Positions 34,856 through 44,509 of a DNA stretch of 64,000 nucleotides are shown here, piece after piece; position 1 is the stretch's first letter; every line of letters starts with the position of its first letter. The position numbers and the translations under genes were made by a program. The stretch is from assembly GCF_000012965.1 (NCBI RefSeq), contig NC_007575.1, positions 1,302,001 to 1,366,000 of the forward strand, given 5' to 3'. Source of the DNA: Sulfurimonas denitrificans DSM 1251 (GTDB taxonomy: Bacteria > Campylobacterota > Campylobacteria > Campylobacterales > Sulfurimonadaceae). The notes under the pieces were generated by a model. It searched no databases. It worked only from the letters and a program-made list of their open reading frames with translations, and had not been told where the DNA came from.

Positions 34856-36796
34856 ATGGCATTAATAGACCTACTAAACATATCAAAACATTATGAAGCT
34901 CAAAAAATTTTAATAGATATAAATTTTCATGTTGACGAAGGCGAGAGAATCGTCATAATCGGTAAAAATGGAAGTGGAAAATCTACCCTTATGAAGATAG
35001 TAAATGGGACACTAGAGCAAGATAGCGGTGAGCGTATTTGCAGACAAAATTTAGAGATAAAAATGTTAGATCAAAGACCAGAATTTAAAGATGGTGCTAC
35101 TGTAAGAGAGGCTGTTGAAGACGGACTAAGTGAGCTTAACATTGCAAAAGAGAGATATGAAAAACTCTCACATCTCCTAGCAGATGATTTTCAAAACAGA
35201 GCTTTTATAGATGAACATGAGATGCTCTCTCGCTATATTGAGCATCATAACGCTTGGAATTTAGATGATAAGATTGACCGCATAATAGAGCATTTTGATC
35301 TCAAGCAGTATGAAGAAAAACCAGTTGCTATGCTTAGCGGAGGGGAACAAAGAAGAGTGGCACTTGCTTCACTGCTTCTACAAAAACCAGATATTTTACT
35401 TCTTGATGAGCCTACCAACCACCTTGATGTTTACATGGTAGAGTTCTTAGAAGAGTTACTTTTAAGAGAGAAGTTTACTCTTGTTTTTATATCTCATGAT
35501 AGATATTTTATAGATAGAGTGGCTACTAAAAGCGTTGAAGTTGAAGATTGCTCCATCAGAGAGTATAGCGGAGGATACAGCAACTACTTAAGCCAAAAAG
35601 AGGAGTATATGCGAACTCTTGAGAAGCAACATGAAACTCTTTTAACTATACTAAAGAGAGAAAACGAGTGGTTTTCTCGTGGTGTAAAGGCAAGACTAAA
35701 GAGAAATGAAGGGCGCAAAGAGAGACTTATGTCTCTTAGAGAAGATGCAAAAACAAATCCCTCTAAAATCAAAAAAATGACGCTAGAGCTCGAGCGTGAA
35801 GCCAAACATTTCAATCGTGACAAAAGTGTAAATAAGCAAAAAATGCTCTTTGAAGTAGAAAATCTTGGCTTAACCATAGGAGATAAAGAGCTATTTAAAA
35901 ACTTTACAACTAGAATACTTCAAAAAGATACAATTGCCATAGTTGGACCAAACGGAAGTGGTAAATCAACTCTGCTAAAAGCTCTTCTTGGGCGTATAGA
36001 GCCAACAGAGGGGAAGATAAAAAGAGGCGAATTTAAGATAGGCTATTTTGATCAACACCGTGAGATGTTAGATGATAATCTAAATCTTATGGAGACTTTT
36101 TGTCCACATGGAGGGGATAGAGTAAGTGTTCGTGGGCGAGATATGCATGTTTATGGCTACTTAAAAAACTTCCTCTTTCCTAGAGAGTTTTTAGATAAAA
36201 AAATAGGAATACTTAGTGGCGGTGAGAAAAACCGCATCGCCTTGGCACTACTTTTTACAAAAAATGTAGATATTTTAATTCTCGATGAGCCAACAAATGA
36301 TTTGGATATTCCAACAATAAATATTTTAGAAGAGCAGTTAATCAACTTTAGCGGAGCTGTAATTATAGTTAGCCATGATAGATATTTCGTAGATAAAATT
36401 GCTAAAAAGCTCTTTATTTTTAAAGATGATAAGAGCATAGAAGAGAGTTATCAAAGTTACACAGAGTATTTGGAGTTTGAGAGAGAGCTAAGAGAACTTA
36501 ATGCACTTGCAAAAGAGAGTCAAAAAACAGAACTAAAGCCTAGAGAAAATAAAACTAGAGAGTTGAAACTCACATTTAAAGAGAAGATTGCACTAGAGAA
36601 ACTTCCGCTAGAGATAGATGATATTGAGATAAAAATTGAAGAGAAAAACAGCTGCTTGGCAAATCCTACATGTTATGAGAAGATAGGAATTACAAAACTG
36701 GCACTTGAACTAGAAGAGCTCAAAAGGTTATATGAAGCTAAAGTTGAAGAGTTACTTAATATAGAAGAAAAAGCAGAAGAGATAAATAATAGCTAG
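34856..36796 (+). CDS. ABC-F family ATPase (Uup-like)
   Basis: The 646-residue soluble protein has two ABC domains: Walker A GKNGSGKST, signature LSGGEQRRVALA, Walker B ILLLDEPTNHLD; and GPNGSGKST, LSGGEKNRIALA, ILILDEPTNDLD. A linker of about 80 residues (DDE-type interdomain helix pair, YLSQKEEYMRTLEKQHETLL) and a C-terminal coiled coil (about 565-646) follow. There are no membrane segments. Such proteins act on ribosomes to rescue or modulate translation; the C-terminal coiled coil is typical of Uup. It is followed by a bidirectional terminator. Confidence 0.93.
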   Translation: MALIDLLNISKHYEAQKILIDINFHVDEGERIVIIGKNGSGKSTLMKIVNGTLEQDSGERICRQNLEIKMLDQRPEFKDGATVREAVEDGLSELNIAKERYEKLSHLLADDFQNRAFIDEHEMLSRYIEHHNAWNLDDKIDRIIEHFDLKQYEEKPVAMLSGGEQRRVALASLLLQKPDILLLDEPTNHLDVYMVEFLEELLLREKFTLVFISHDRYFIDRVATKSVEVEDCSIREYSGGYSNYLSQKEEYMRTLEKQHETLLTILKRENEWFSRGVKARLKRNEGRKERLMSLREDAKTNPSKIKKMTLELEREAKHFNRDKSVNKQKMLFEVENLGLTIGDKELFKNFTTRILQKDTIAIVGPNGSGKSTLLKALLGRIEPTEGKIKRGEFKIGYFDQHREMLDDNLNLMETFCPHGGDRVSVRGRDMHVYGYLKNFLFPREFLDKKIGILSGGEKNRIALALLFTKNVDILILDEPTNDLDIPTINILEEQLINFSGAVIIVSHDRYFVDKIAKKLFIFKDDKSIEESYQSYTEYLEFERELRELNALAKESQKTELKPRENKTRELKLTFKEKIALEKLPLEIDDIEIKIEEKNSCLANPTCYEKIGITKLALELEELKRLYEAKVEELLNIEEKAEEINNS

Positions 36797-36811
36797 TGCA
36801 AATACGCACTA
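36794..36811. terminator. bidirectional terminator between the ABC-F and DAHP synthase genes
   Basis: TAGTGC (36794-36799) pairs with GCACTA (36806-36811) around a 6-base loop, located exactly between two convergent stop codons and including the ABC-F stop. The stem is short, so strength is uncertain. Confidence 0.5.
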
Positions 36812-36812
36812 A

Positions 36813-38162
36813 CTACTTTTGAGCTTCTCTTAGAGTATCCGCTATTAAAAATGCTAACTCTAAAGCTTGATCAGCATTTAATCTTGGGTCACAGTGAGTG
36901 TGGTAACGAGAGCTTAAATCTTCTTCAGTTACTACAAAAGAGCCGCCAATACACTCTGTCACATTTTTACCTGTCATCTCTAAATGAACGCCGCCTGCGA
37001 ATGTCCCCTCAGATTTGTGAACTTGAAAAAATTGTTTCATCTCGGTTAAAATAGAGTCAACTGGACGAGTTTTAAAGTTGTTTGATGATTTTACTGTATT
37101 TCCATGCATAGGATCACAGCTCCAAAGAACTTTTCTACCCTCACGCTCTATTGCACGAATAAGTTTTGGCATACCATCTGCTACTTTATCAGCACCCATT
37201 CTAACAATGATATTTAAACGCCCAGCTTCATTTTGAGGATTTAAAACATCACAAAGTCTAAGCAAATCTTCTGGGTCCATCGATGGTCCAGCCTTAACTC
37301 CAATAGGGTTGTTAATGCCTCTCATGTACTCTACATGTGCTCCATCTAATTGGCGAGTTCTATCACCTATCCATAACATGTGAGCAGATGTGTCATACCA
37401 CTCATTTGTAATTGAATCTTTTCTTGTAAATGCCTCTTCATAAGGAAGCAATAACGCTTCATGCGAAGTATAAAAATCTGTCTCTCTTAGAGTTCTATGA
37501 GTTTTTGATGTAATTCCACATGCTTCCATAAACTTTAGAGACTTTCCAATCTCCTCTGCTAAATCTTCATATTTTTTACTTATCTCACTCTGGTTTGTAA
37601 AATCAAGATTCCATTTATGCACTACATGTAAATCTGCAAGTCCACCAGATGCAAAAGCACGAAGAAGATTTAAAGTCGCAGCTGACTGATTATAGGCTTT
37701 TATCATTCTTTGTGGATCTGGCACACGCATCTCTTTAGTAAAATCAACACCATTAATAATATCACCACGATAAGCATCAAGTGTAATGCCATCAATTGTT
37801 TCAGTATCGCTTGAACGAGGCTTTGCAAATTGTCCACCAAGACGACCAACTTTTACAACAGGAACTCCGCCAGCATAAGTCATAACTACTGCCATTTGAA
37901 GGATTGCTTTAAATGTATCACGGATATTGTGTGCGTGAAACTCACTAAAACTCTCAGCACAATCTCCACCTTGAAGTAAAAAACCCCTCCCCTCAGAAGC
38001 ATTTGCAAGTTGAGCTTTAAGTGAACGTGCTTCACCTGCAAAAACAAGTGGAGGATAGTTTCTCAGCTCCTCTAACACTCTATTTAATTCATCTTGATTT
38101 GGATATGTAGGCTGCTGCACAATAGGTTTTTGTCTCCAACTTGATGCGCTCCAATTACTCAT
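36813..38162 (-). CDS. type II 3-deoxy-7-phosphoheptulonate (DAHP) synthase
   Basis: The 449-residue enzyme condenses phosphoenolpyruvate and erythrose 4-phosphate, the first step of aromatic amino acid synthesis. Plant-type (class II) signatures are clear: [18 protein letters not shown] at the N-terminus, [79 protein letters not shown] and [17 protein letters not shown]. Length is normal. No other shikimate gene adjoins it, though trpE and aroE lie about 7 kb away. Confidence 0.96.
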   Translation of the reverse strand: MSNWSASSWRQKPIVQQPTYPNQDELNRVLEELRNYPPLVFAGEARSLKAQLANASEGRGFLLQGGDCAESFSEFHAHNIRDTFKAILQMAVVMTYAGGVPVVKVGRLGGQFAKPRSSDTETIDGITLDAYRGDIINGVDFTKEMRVPDPQRMIKAYNQSAATLNLLRAFASGGLADLHVVHKWNLDFTNQSEISKKYEDLAEEIGKSLKFMEACGITSKTHRTLRETDFYTSHEALLLPYEEAFTRKDSITNEWYDTSAHMLWIGDRTRQLDGAHVEYMRGINNPIGVKAGPSMDPEDLLRLCDVLNPQNEAGRLNIIVRMGADKVADGMPKLIRAIEREGRKVLWSCDPMHGNTVKSSNNFKTRPVDSILTEMKQFFQVHKSEGTFAGGVHLEMTGKNVTECIGGSFVVTEEDLSSRYHTHCDPRLNADQALELAFLIADTLREAQK

Positions 38163-38326
38163 GGTAATACCTTTTTTATAATCTTTTATCTATTTTTGAA
38201 ATTTTACATTACACTACCTAAAATAGCACTGATTAGTTAAGTTTAAAAATTAAAAACCAAAAAAAAAGCTACATTTTATTCTTAGAGATGTATAATGCAA
38301 CATATTTTTCAGTGGACTATACTATT

Positions 38327-39244
38327 ATGCAAAAAAGCGATTTAAAAGCACTTGTTGAGCAAATTTATGAAAATCTTCTAGAGCGTATTGACGGCGAAGA
38401 AGAGGCATCAAAAGAGCAAGTTGTAAGCTATTTAAGAGATGCAATTGATATAGTTACAAACATTAACGATAGAGATTTAGACACTATAGAACATGCTAAA
38501 GAGAGTTTTAAAAATTCCTACAAAGAGATTGTCAAAGAGAGTTTGAACTCATATAAAAATACAAATGATAAGTTTGGAGAGTTGACGAAACTTAACAAAG
38601 ATACTATAGAAAAATGCAATGAACAACATATTGATTTAAATGCATTATCTGAAAAATTTAATGATATCCATACTCACATGAGTGATGAAGTGAGAAAAGC
38701 AAATCTAGTAATCACAGAGCTACATCAAAAGGTTAAAATTCTTGAAGAGACTTCAAATCTCGACCCTCTAACTAAAGTATTTAACAGAAGATCTCTTAGC
38801 TCTTATCTTCAAGAAGTTTGTTCAAATAAGAGTCTGCCTTATGATGATTTACATGTAATGATGCTTGATATAGATAATTTTAAAAGCATTAATGATAAAT
38901 ATGGTCATATAGCTGGAGATAAAATTCTTATTTTTATATCAAATATACTCAGAAAAACTCTCAGAGATGGTGATAAAATCTTTAGATATGGTGGAGAAGA
39001 GTTTACTATTGTTATAAACAGAAACAGTGATGATCAGTGTGAACAAATAGCAAATAGGCTTCTACATCTTATAAGCTCAAACAATCTCATCTACATGGGT
39101 GAGCGAATCTCTGTAACAGCTAGCATTGGAGTTACAAAATTAAAAGAGCATGATACTCCAGACTCTCTTCTCTCAAGGGCAGACAAAGCGTTATATGTTT
39201 CAAAAAAAAGTGGAAAAAATATGGTTTCTAAGGACTGCAATTAA
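38327..39244 (+). CDS. diguanylate cyclase (GGDEF protein)
   Basis: About 305 residues. The ATG at 38327 is preferred, since the in-frame ATG at 38288 directly precedes a TATAAT (38291-38296) that looks like the promoter -10. The N-terminal half is helical and may sense a signal or dimerise. The C-terminal GGDEF domain (about residues 140-305) has DPLTKVFNRRSL, active site RYGGEEF and the inhibitory I-site RDGD five residues upstream, so it should make cyclic di-GMP and be product-inhibited. There is no EAL domain or membrane anchor. Confidence 0.92.
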   Translation: MQKSDLKALVEQIYENLLERIDGEEEASKEQVVSYLRDAIDIVTNINDRDLDTIEHAKESFKNSYKEIVKESLNSYKNTNDKFGELTKLNKDTIEKCNEQHIDLNALSEKFNDIHTHMSDEVRKANLVITELHQKVKILEETSNLDPLTKVFNRRSLSSYLQEVCSNKSLPYDDLHVMMLDIDNFKSINDKYGHIAGDKILIFISNILRKTLRDGDKIFRYGGEEFTIVINRNSDDQCEQIANRLLHLISSNNLIYMGERISVTASIGVTKLKEHDTPDSLLSRADKALYVSKKSGKNMVSKDCN

Positions 39245-39894
39245 TGGCGTTTAGTTATTTTGATATTATTGTCTCGATTTTAGTTCTTTTTTTAGGACTT
39301 AAAGGAATTTTAAACGGTTTTTTTAAAGAAATTTTTGGTCTAATTGGTATCATAGGTGGTATTTTTATAGCATCTAGAGTCGGAGATAGTGTAGGTAAGC
39401 TTATTAATGATTCAGTATTAAAATTTCAAAATGATGCTGCGGTAAGCTTTACTGGTTTCTTGGTTACTCTTGCTCTGTTTTGGCTCTTTATGATAGGAAT
39501 TGGAGTTGTTTTTAAAAAATTAAGCTCTCTTAGCGGTCTTGGAATTTTTGATAAAATCTTTGGTTTTTTAATTAGTGCAGGAAAGTTTTTCCTTATAGCA
39601 TCTGTTATTTTATACTCTACATACAACATAAAAGCGATGCGTGCCAATCTTGATTCGATGATGAAAAACAGTATTCTCTTTCCTATTTTAGTTGAAACAG
39701 GCAGTTTTATTATGAAATTAGACCCTATAGAGATATCTGATGAGATAAATGCCACTATTGGAAAAGGCGCACAAATCATAGAAGATGAAGTTGGAAAAAA
39801 AATAGAAGAAAACAGTTTAAAAATAGTCGAAGATACAAAGAAAAAACTGGATATGAGTGTTGAAGATAATTTATCAAGCAAAGGAGATAAATAA
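39244..39894 (+). CDS. cvpA: CvpA family membrane protein
   Basis: The 216-residue protein has four hydrophobic segments (about residues 5-25, 30-48, 65-88 and 104-124) with the family pattern FDIIVSILVLFLGLKGILNGFFKEIFGLIG, then a charged C-terminal tail. CvpA is linked to envelope homeostasis and colicin V production in E. coli; its biochemical role is unclear. The start overlaps the stop of the diguanylate cyclase gene by 1 base. It leads the conserved series cvpA-fur-lysS-glyA. Confidence 0.88.
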   Translation: MAFSYFDIIVSILVLFLGLKGILNGFFKEIFGLIGIIGGIFIASRVGDSVGKLINDSVLKFQNDAAVSFTGFLVTLALFWLFMIGIGVVFKKLSSLSGLGIFDKIFGFLISAGKFFLIASVILYSTYNIKAMRANLDSMMKNSILFPILVETGSFIMKLDPIEISDEINATIGKGAQIIEDEVGKKIEENSLKIVEDTKKKLDMSVEDNLSSKGDK

Positions 39895-39895
39895 C

Positions 39896-40372
39896 ATGTC
39901 CGAAATAACTACTGATTTTAATGATAAAACAGTTGCCTATAAGCAGTTGTTAGAAGATTTTAAACAACTTCTGAAAAAAAATAGTTTAAAATTCACTATT
40001 CAAAGAGAAGTTATTTTAGAGACTCTTTATAATTCAGATGAGCATTTAACTCCAGAGGCTCTACATAACCTTATTCAAGAAAAATTTCCAGATTTAAACA
40101 CTGGAATTGCTACAGTTTATAGAACATTATCCCTTTTAGAAGAGTCTGAGATGGTCACTTCTCTCTCATTTGGTGCACAAGGCAAAAAGTATGAACTTGG
40201 GGCAAAACACCACCATGATCATTTTATCTGTACAAATTGTGGAGATATTACAGAGTTTGTAGATGAGCAGATAGAAGAGAGACAACACAAAATTGCGAAA
40301 GAGTTGGGTTTCGAAATGAAAGATCACTCTATGCAAATCTACGGTATATGTAAAAACTGCCAAAAAAAATAG
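39896..40372 (+). CDS. fur: ferric uptake regulator Fur
   Basis: 158 residues from the ATG at 39896, preceded by AAGGAG; the frame is open upstream to 39857 but no better site exists there. The N-terminal winged helix ([44 protein letters not shown]) and the C-terminal metal domain ([27 protein letters not shown] with two CxxC pairs) are typical Fur. In C. jejuni the gene directly before lysS is fur (recalled), which supports Fur rather than PerR or Zur. Confidence 0.9.
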   Translation: MSEITTDFNDKTVAYKQLLEDFKQLLKKNSLKFTIQREVILETLYNSDEHLTPEALHNLIQEKFPDLNTGIATVYRTLSLLEESEMVTSLSFGAQGKKYELGAKHHHDHFICTNCGDITEFVDEQIEERQHKIAKELGFEMKDHSMQIYGICKNCQKK

Positions 40373-40392
40373 AAAATATAAAGGAAAGATTA

Positions 40393-41907
40393 TTGGTTTT
40401 TGATAATAAATTTATTCAACAGAGAATTGAAAAAGTAGAAATTTTAAAAAAAGCGGGGATAAACCCTTATGCAAACGAATCAAAAAGAAATGCAACTATT
40501 GAGAAATTTTTAAATGTAAATTCGGATGTGATTAATAAAGAGAACAAAAGAGATGAGAAGAGACGCTACACTTTAAGTGGACGTATAAAACTCTTTAGAA
40601 TTATGGGAAAAGCAAGTTTTATACAAATTGAAGATGAGAGTAATGTACTTCAAGTGTATGTTGCAAGAGACCATATAGGTGAAGAGTTTTACAATGAAAC
40701 TTTCAAAAAAAACATAGAAACAGGTGACATTGTAGAAGTTAGCGGATACCCTTTTGTAACTGGACAAGGAGAGCTCTCTCTTCATGCTGATAACCTTAAA
40801 CTACTTACAAAAGCGATATCTCCTCTTCCTGAGAAGTTTCATGGCATAACTGACAAAGAGACAAGATATAGAAAAAGATACCTTGACCTTATTATGAATG
40901 CTGATGTTCGCAAAACATTTAAAGTTAGATCTAAAGTAATATCTTTAACTCGTCGCTTTTTTGAAGACAAAGGCTTTTTAGAGGTTGAAACTCCTATGAT
41001 GCACCCAATTGCAGGTGGTGCAAATGCTAAGCCATTTGTTACTCATCATAACGCTTTGGGAATTGATAGATACCTAAGAATAGCTCCTGAACTCTACCTA
41101 AAGAGACTTATAGTAGGCGGTTTTGAAGCTGTTTTTGAGATAAATCGTAACTTTAGAAATGAGGGAATGGATGCTACACATAATCCTGAATTTACCTCTA
41201 TTGAGTTTTATTGGGCATATAAAACATATAAAGATTTGATTGAAATCACAAAAGAGTATTTTAGATATCTTTTTGATCATCTAAACCTTCCAACTTCTCT
41301 TCCTTATGGAGATATGGAAGTTGATTTTAACAAATTTAGTGAAGTGCCGCTAATAGAATCTTTATATACTATAGGCGCTGTTCCAAAAGAGATAGTAAAT
41401 GATAAAGATAAAATTATCTTATTTTTAAAAGAGAAAAATATCCAAGTAAAAAACAATCTAAGCTTAGGTCAACTTCAAGGGGAGTTATTTGATGAGTTTG
41501 TTGAAGACAAGCTGATAAACCCTACTTTTATAACTGAATACCCAGTAGAAATATCGCCTCTTGCTAGAAGGAGTGATAAAAATCCCGAAGTAACTGAGAG
41601 ATTTGAGCTATTTATTGCTGGGCGTGAGATTGCAAATGCATTTAGTGAGTTAAATGACCCTGTTGATCAATACAATAGATTTAAAACTCAAGTTGAATCA
41701 AAAGAGAGCGGAGATGATGAAGCCCATGCAATGGATTTGGACTTTGTAGAGGCTCTAAGCTATGGAATGGCACCAACTGCTGGTCAAGGTATAGGAATAG
41801 ACAGACTTGTTATGTTGCTAACAAATGAGCACTCAATAAGAGATGTTCTGCTCTTTCCAGCTATGAAACCGATACATACAGATGAAAAACAAGAAGAAAA
41901 GGAATAA
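40393..41907 (+). CDS. lysS: lysyl-tRNA synthetase, class II
   Basis: The 504-residue synthetase charges tRNA(Lys). It has an OB-fold anticodon domain ([25 protein letters not shown]), motif 1 region [21 protein letters not shown], motif 2 [25 protein letters not shown] with [14 protein letters not shown], and motif 3 [13 protein letters not shown]. The start is TTG, preceded by AAGGAAAGA. The gene lies 20 bases after fur and 2 bases before glyA, in the order conserved in Campylobacterota. Confidence 0.96.
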   Translation: MVFDNKFIQQRIEKVEILKKAGINPYANESKRNATIEKFLNVNSDVINKENKRDEKRRYTLSGRIKLFRIMGKASFIQIEDESNVLQVYVARDHIGEEFYNETFKKNIETGDIVEVSGYPFVTGQGELSLHADNLKLLTKAISPLPEKFHGITDKETRYRKRYLDLIMNADVRKTFKVRSKVISLTRRFFEDKGFLEVETPMMHPIAGGANAKPFVTHHNALGIDRYLRIAPELYLKRLIVGGFEAVFEINRNFRNEGMDATHNPEFTSIEFYWAYKTYKDLIEITKEYFRYLFDHLNLPTSLPYGDMEVDFNKFSEVPLIESLYTIGAVPKEIVNDKDKIILFLKEKNIQVKNNLSLGQLQGELFDEFVEDKLINPTFITEYPVEISPLARRSDKNPEVTERFELFIAGREIANAFSELNDPVDQYNRFKTQVESKESGDDEAHAMDLDFVEALSYGMAPTAGQGIGIDRLVMLLTNEHSIRDVLLFPAMKPIHTDEKQEEKE

Positions 41908-41909
41908 AT

Positions 41910-43157
41910 ATGAGTTTTTTAAAAGAGTTTGATAAAGATATATTTGATTTATGCGAAAAAGAGTTAGAGAGACAGAGTAACCATTTAGAGATGATTGCTA
42001 GCGAGAACTTTACACTTCCTGCAGTTATGGAAGCGATGGGAAGTGTATTTACAAATAAGTATGCTGAGGGCTATCCTGCAAAGCGTTATTATGGCGGCTG
42101 TGAATATGCTGATGGTGTTGAGCAGTTAGCTATTGATAGAGCTTGCAAACTCTTTGGTTGTAATTATGCAAATGTTCAACCACACTCAGGAAGTCAAGCA
42201 AATGCAGCTGTATATGCGGCTCTTCTAAAGGCTGGTGATAAGCTCTTAGGTATGGATTTAAGTCATGGCGGACATTTGACTCATGGTAGTAAGCCGAGTT
42301 TTTCAGGTCAGAACTATTCAAGCTTTACTTATGGGGTGGAACTAGATGGAAGAATGAACTATGATAAAATCTTAGAGATTGCAAAAGCAGTTCAGCCAAA
42401 AATCATAGTTTGTGGTGCCAGTGCTTATGCAAGAGAGATAGACTTTAAAAAGTTTAGAGAGATTGCTGATGCTGTTGGTGCTATTATGTTTGCTGATATT
42501 GCCCATGTTGCTGGTTTAGTTGTAGCAGGTGAGCATATGAGTCCATTTCCTCACGCTCATGTTGTAACAACTACTACTCATAAAACTCTTGCGGGTCCTC
42601 GTGGCGGTATGATTATGACAAATGACGAAGATATAGCAAAGAAGATAAACTCTGCAATTTTCCCAGGTATTCAAGGTGGTCCACTTGTACATGTAATAGC
42701 AGCAAAAGCTGTTGGGTTTAAATACAACTTATCTGCTGAGTGGAAAGATTATGCTGTGCAAGTAAAAGCAAATGCAAAAATCTTAGGTGAAGTACTTGTA
42801 AAAAGAGGTTATGATTTAGTAAGTGGCGGAACAGATAACCATTTAGTTCTACTCTCGTTTTTAAATCGTGATTTCTCTGGCAAAGATGCAGATATTGCTC
42901 TTGGAAATGCAGGTATAACAGTAAATAAAAACACTGTTCCCGGAGAGACAAGAAGCCCTTTTGTTACAAGTGGGATTCGCATTGGAAGTCCAGCACTTAC
43001 AAGCAGAGGCATGAAAGAGAGAGAGTTTGAGTTTATTGCTAACAAAATTGCCGATGTTTTAGATGATATCAATAACACAAAGCTTCAAGAATCTGTTAAA
43101 AAAGAGCTCAAAGAGCTAGCACAAAAATTTGTAATTTACAATCAATCAACATATTAA
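41910..43157 (+). CDS. glyA: serine hydroxymethyltransferase
   Basis: The 415-residue PLP enzyme converts serine and tetrahydrofolate to glycine and methylene-tetrahydrofolate. Signatures include [58 protein letters not shown] and the Schiff-base lysine in [15 protein letters not shown]. Length is standard. It is tightly coupled to lysS upstream and followed 9 bases later by the DUF1882 gene. Confidence 0.97.
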   Translation: MSFLKEFDKDIFDLCEKELERQSNHLEMIASENFTLPAVMEAMGSVFTNKYAEGYPAKRYYGGCEYADGVEQLAIDRACKLFGCNYANVQPHSGSQANAAVYAALLKAGDKLLGMDLSHGGHLTHGSKPSFSGQNYSSFTYGVELDGRMNYDKILEIAKAVQPKIIVCGASAYAREIDFKKFREIADAVGAIMFADIAHVAGLVVAGEHMSPFPHAHVVTTTTHKTLAGPRGGMIMTNDEDIAKKINSAIFPGIQGGPLVHVIAAKAVGFKYNLSAEWKDYAVQVKANAKILGEVLVKRGYDLVSGGTDNHLVLLSFLNRDFSGKDADIALGNAGITVNKNTVPGETRSPFVTSGIRIGSPALTSRGMKEREFEFIANKIADVLDDINNTKLQESVKKELKELAQKFVIYNQSTY

Positions 43158-43166
43158 AGGATACAA

Positions 43167-43709
43167 ATGACAGCATCTGATTTAAATCTTATAAAAATGT
43201 CAACGGATCACTACTGGATAAAAAGAGATTCAGTAGTAGATAAGATTATCTTTAAAGGTAGAACATTTTATAATAAATTTGAAAAAGTAAATGCCATTTT
43301 GTCACAAGCTGTTATAAATCAGCATATAAAAGGCGAAATAACCGTAGCACATTCGCTAATAAACAAACATGGTAAAGTAGAAAATATTGTAATTGATTAT
43401 AACGGGAATGATCCAGAGCGCTTTTATCATAAGACTCAACTTCTGCTTCGAGAAGAGGGTTTTATAAATTTTACTGCTTACAAAACAAGAACTGAGGGAC
43501 ATCTTCATGTATATATTCATAAAGGTCATACTACCCTTCAAGAAGCTATTCAGCTAGGAAAAATGATAAGTATGAAATTAGCAGCAAAACAGCCAAAACA
43601 GTGGAGAATGTTTCCAAATGCTGATATGCCAGATGATTATAACATTTTAACACTTCCAATGGAAGTTTACTCTAAAGAGCGTGGTGCCTCTTGGTCAAAA
43701 CACATGTAG
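43167..43709 (+). CDS. DUF1882 domain protein
   Basis: A 180-residue soluble protein with no signal peptide. MSTDHYWIKRDSVVDKIIFKGRTFYNKFEKV and the C-terminal PNADMPDDYNILTLPMEVYSKERGASWSKHM correspond to the DUF1882 protein that follows glyA in Campylobacterota (Cj0403 position, recalled). Function is unknown. Position in a translation and one-carbon operon does not define it. Confidence 0.85.
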   Translation: MTASDLNLIKMSTDHYWIKRDSVVDKIIFKGRTFYNKFEKVNAILSQAVINQHIKGEITVAHSLINKHGKVENIVIDYNGNDPERFYHKTQLLLREEGFINFTAYKTRTEGHLHVYIHKGHTTLQEAIQLGKMISMKLAAKQPKQWRMFPNADMPDDYNILTLPMEVYSKERGASWSKHM

Positions 43710-43780
43710 CATCTATTGAAAAAGCACATGTAAACAACTTTTAGGTATTATTATAGATAAAGAAGATTGAAGGAGACGTT

Positions 43781-44464
43781 ATGGAAGAAAAAAATGAACT
43801 AAATGATATTATCTTAAATAAAAACAGTTCGTCTGCTGGAAATAAGAGAGTTATTCTAGCTGTTGCTACACTTGGTATTGTACTTATTGTAGTCGTTATG
43901 CTTATGAATAGTATAACATCTAGTAGTACTGATAACCTGCCACAAGCAATTCTCCCTCCTGAGCCACAAAGAGAGATAAAGAGTGTAGCAGATGAACCTC
44001 TTTTTGAAGATGTCACTGTCGTTCAAGAAGCAGGTAAAGAGAATATATCTTTAGATGAAATTGCACAAAAACTTAAAGAAGAGAGCACAAAAGAGACTCC
44101 AAAATTACAATCTAAAGCAGAAGAAACCAAACAAGAAGATGTAGTTGAGAGCAAAAAAACTGAGAGCAAAAAGTTAGAACCTAAAAAAACAGTAACAAAA
44201 GAGCCGAAGCCTAAGCCTCAAATTGCAGCTTCTGGAGGATTGTATATTCAAGTTGGTTCTTTTTCAAGATATGAGCCAAATAAGAAATTTTTAGACTCTA
44301 TAACAAAGCTTGGATATGAGTATAAATTTCATAAAGTAACAAACAATGCCACTCCTTTAAATAAAGTTCTAGTTGGTCCTTTTGCTACTGAGAGTGAGGC
44401 TAGAAAAGCACTCAAAGAGTTAAGGTCTTCTGTTGAATCAGGTGCTTTTTTAACAAAAATATAA
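43781..44464 (+). CDS. SPOR-domain membrane protein
   Basis: The 227-residue protein has a short cytoplasmic tail, one transmembrane segment (about residues 24-44, RVILAVATLGIVLIVVVMLM), a Lys/Glu-rich linker with repeats of ESKK and EPKK (about 105-145) and a C-terminal SPOR domain (about 150-227, GGLYIQVGSFSRYEPNKKFLDSI). SPOR domains bind denuded peptidoglycan glycans at the division site, so a role in septation is likely. It is followed by an intrinsic terminator. Confidence 0.9.
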   Translation: MEEKNELNDIILNKNSSSAGNKRVILAVATLGIVLIVVVMLMNSITSSSTDNLPQAILPPEPQREIKSVADEPLFEDVTVVQEAGKENISLDEIAQKLKEESTKETPKLQSKAEETKQEDVVESKKTESKKLEPKKTVTKEPKPKPQIAASGGLYIQVGSFSRYEPNKKFLDSITKLGYEYKFHKVTNNATPLNKVLVGPFATESEARKALKELRSSVESGAFLTKI

Positions 44465-44472
44465 TGTAACTA

Positions 44473-44496
44473 TGCTCCTACGGGGGCAACTTTTTT
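44473..44496 (+). terminator. intrinsic terminator between the SPOR gene and trpE
   Basis: TGCTCC (44473-44478) pairs with GGGGCA (44483-44488) with one G-T wobble around the tetraloop TACG, followed by a run of six T at 44491-44496. This is a compact textbook terminator. It lies only 13 bases before the trpE start, so trpE either needs its own promoter within the SPOR gene or depends on read-through. Confidence 0.75.
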
Positions 44497-44509
44497 ATAA
44501 GGTACTCCT

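Noticed and set aside
34856-36796. ABC-F protein as an antibiotic-resistance factor
   Set aside because: The C-terminal coiled coil and long linker fit the housekeeping Uup type; nothing links it to a resistance island.
43710-43780. Search for a riboswitch or RNA gene in the gap before the SPOR gene
   Set aside because: Only about 70 AT-rich bases with a good ribosome site; no conserved structure recognisable.
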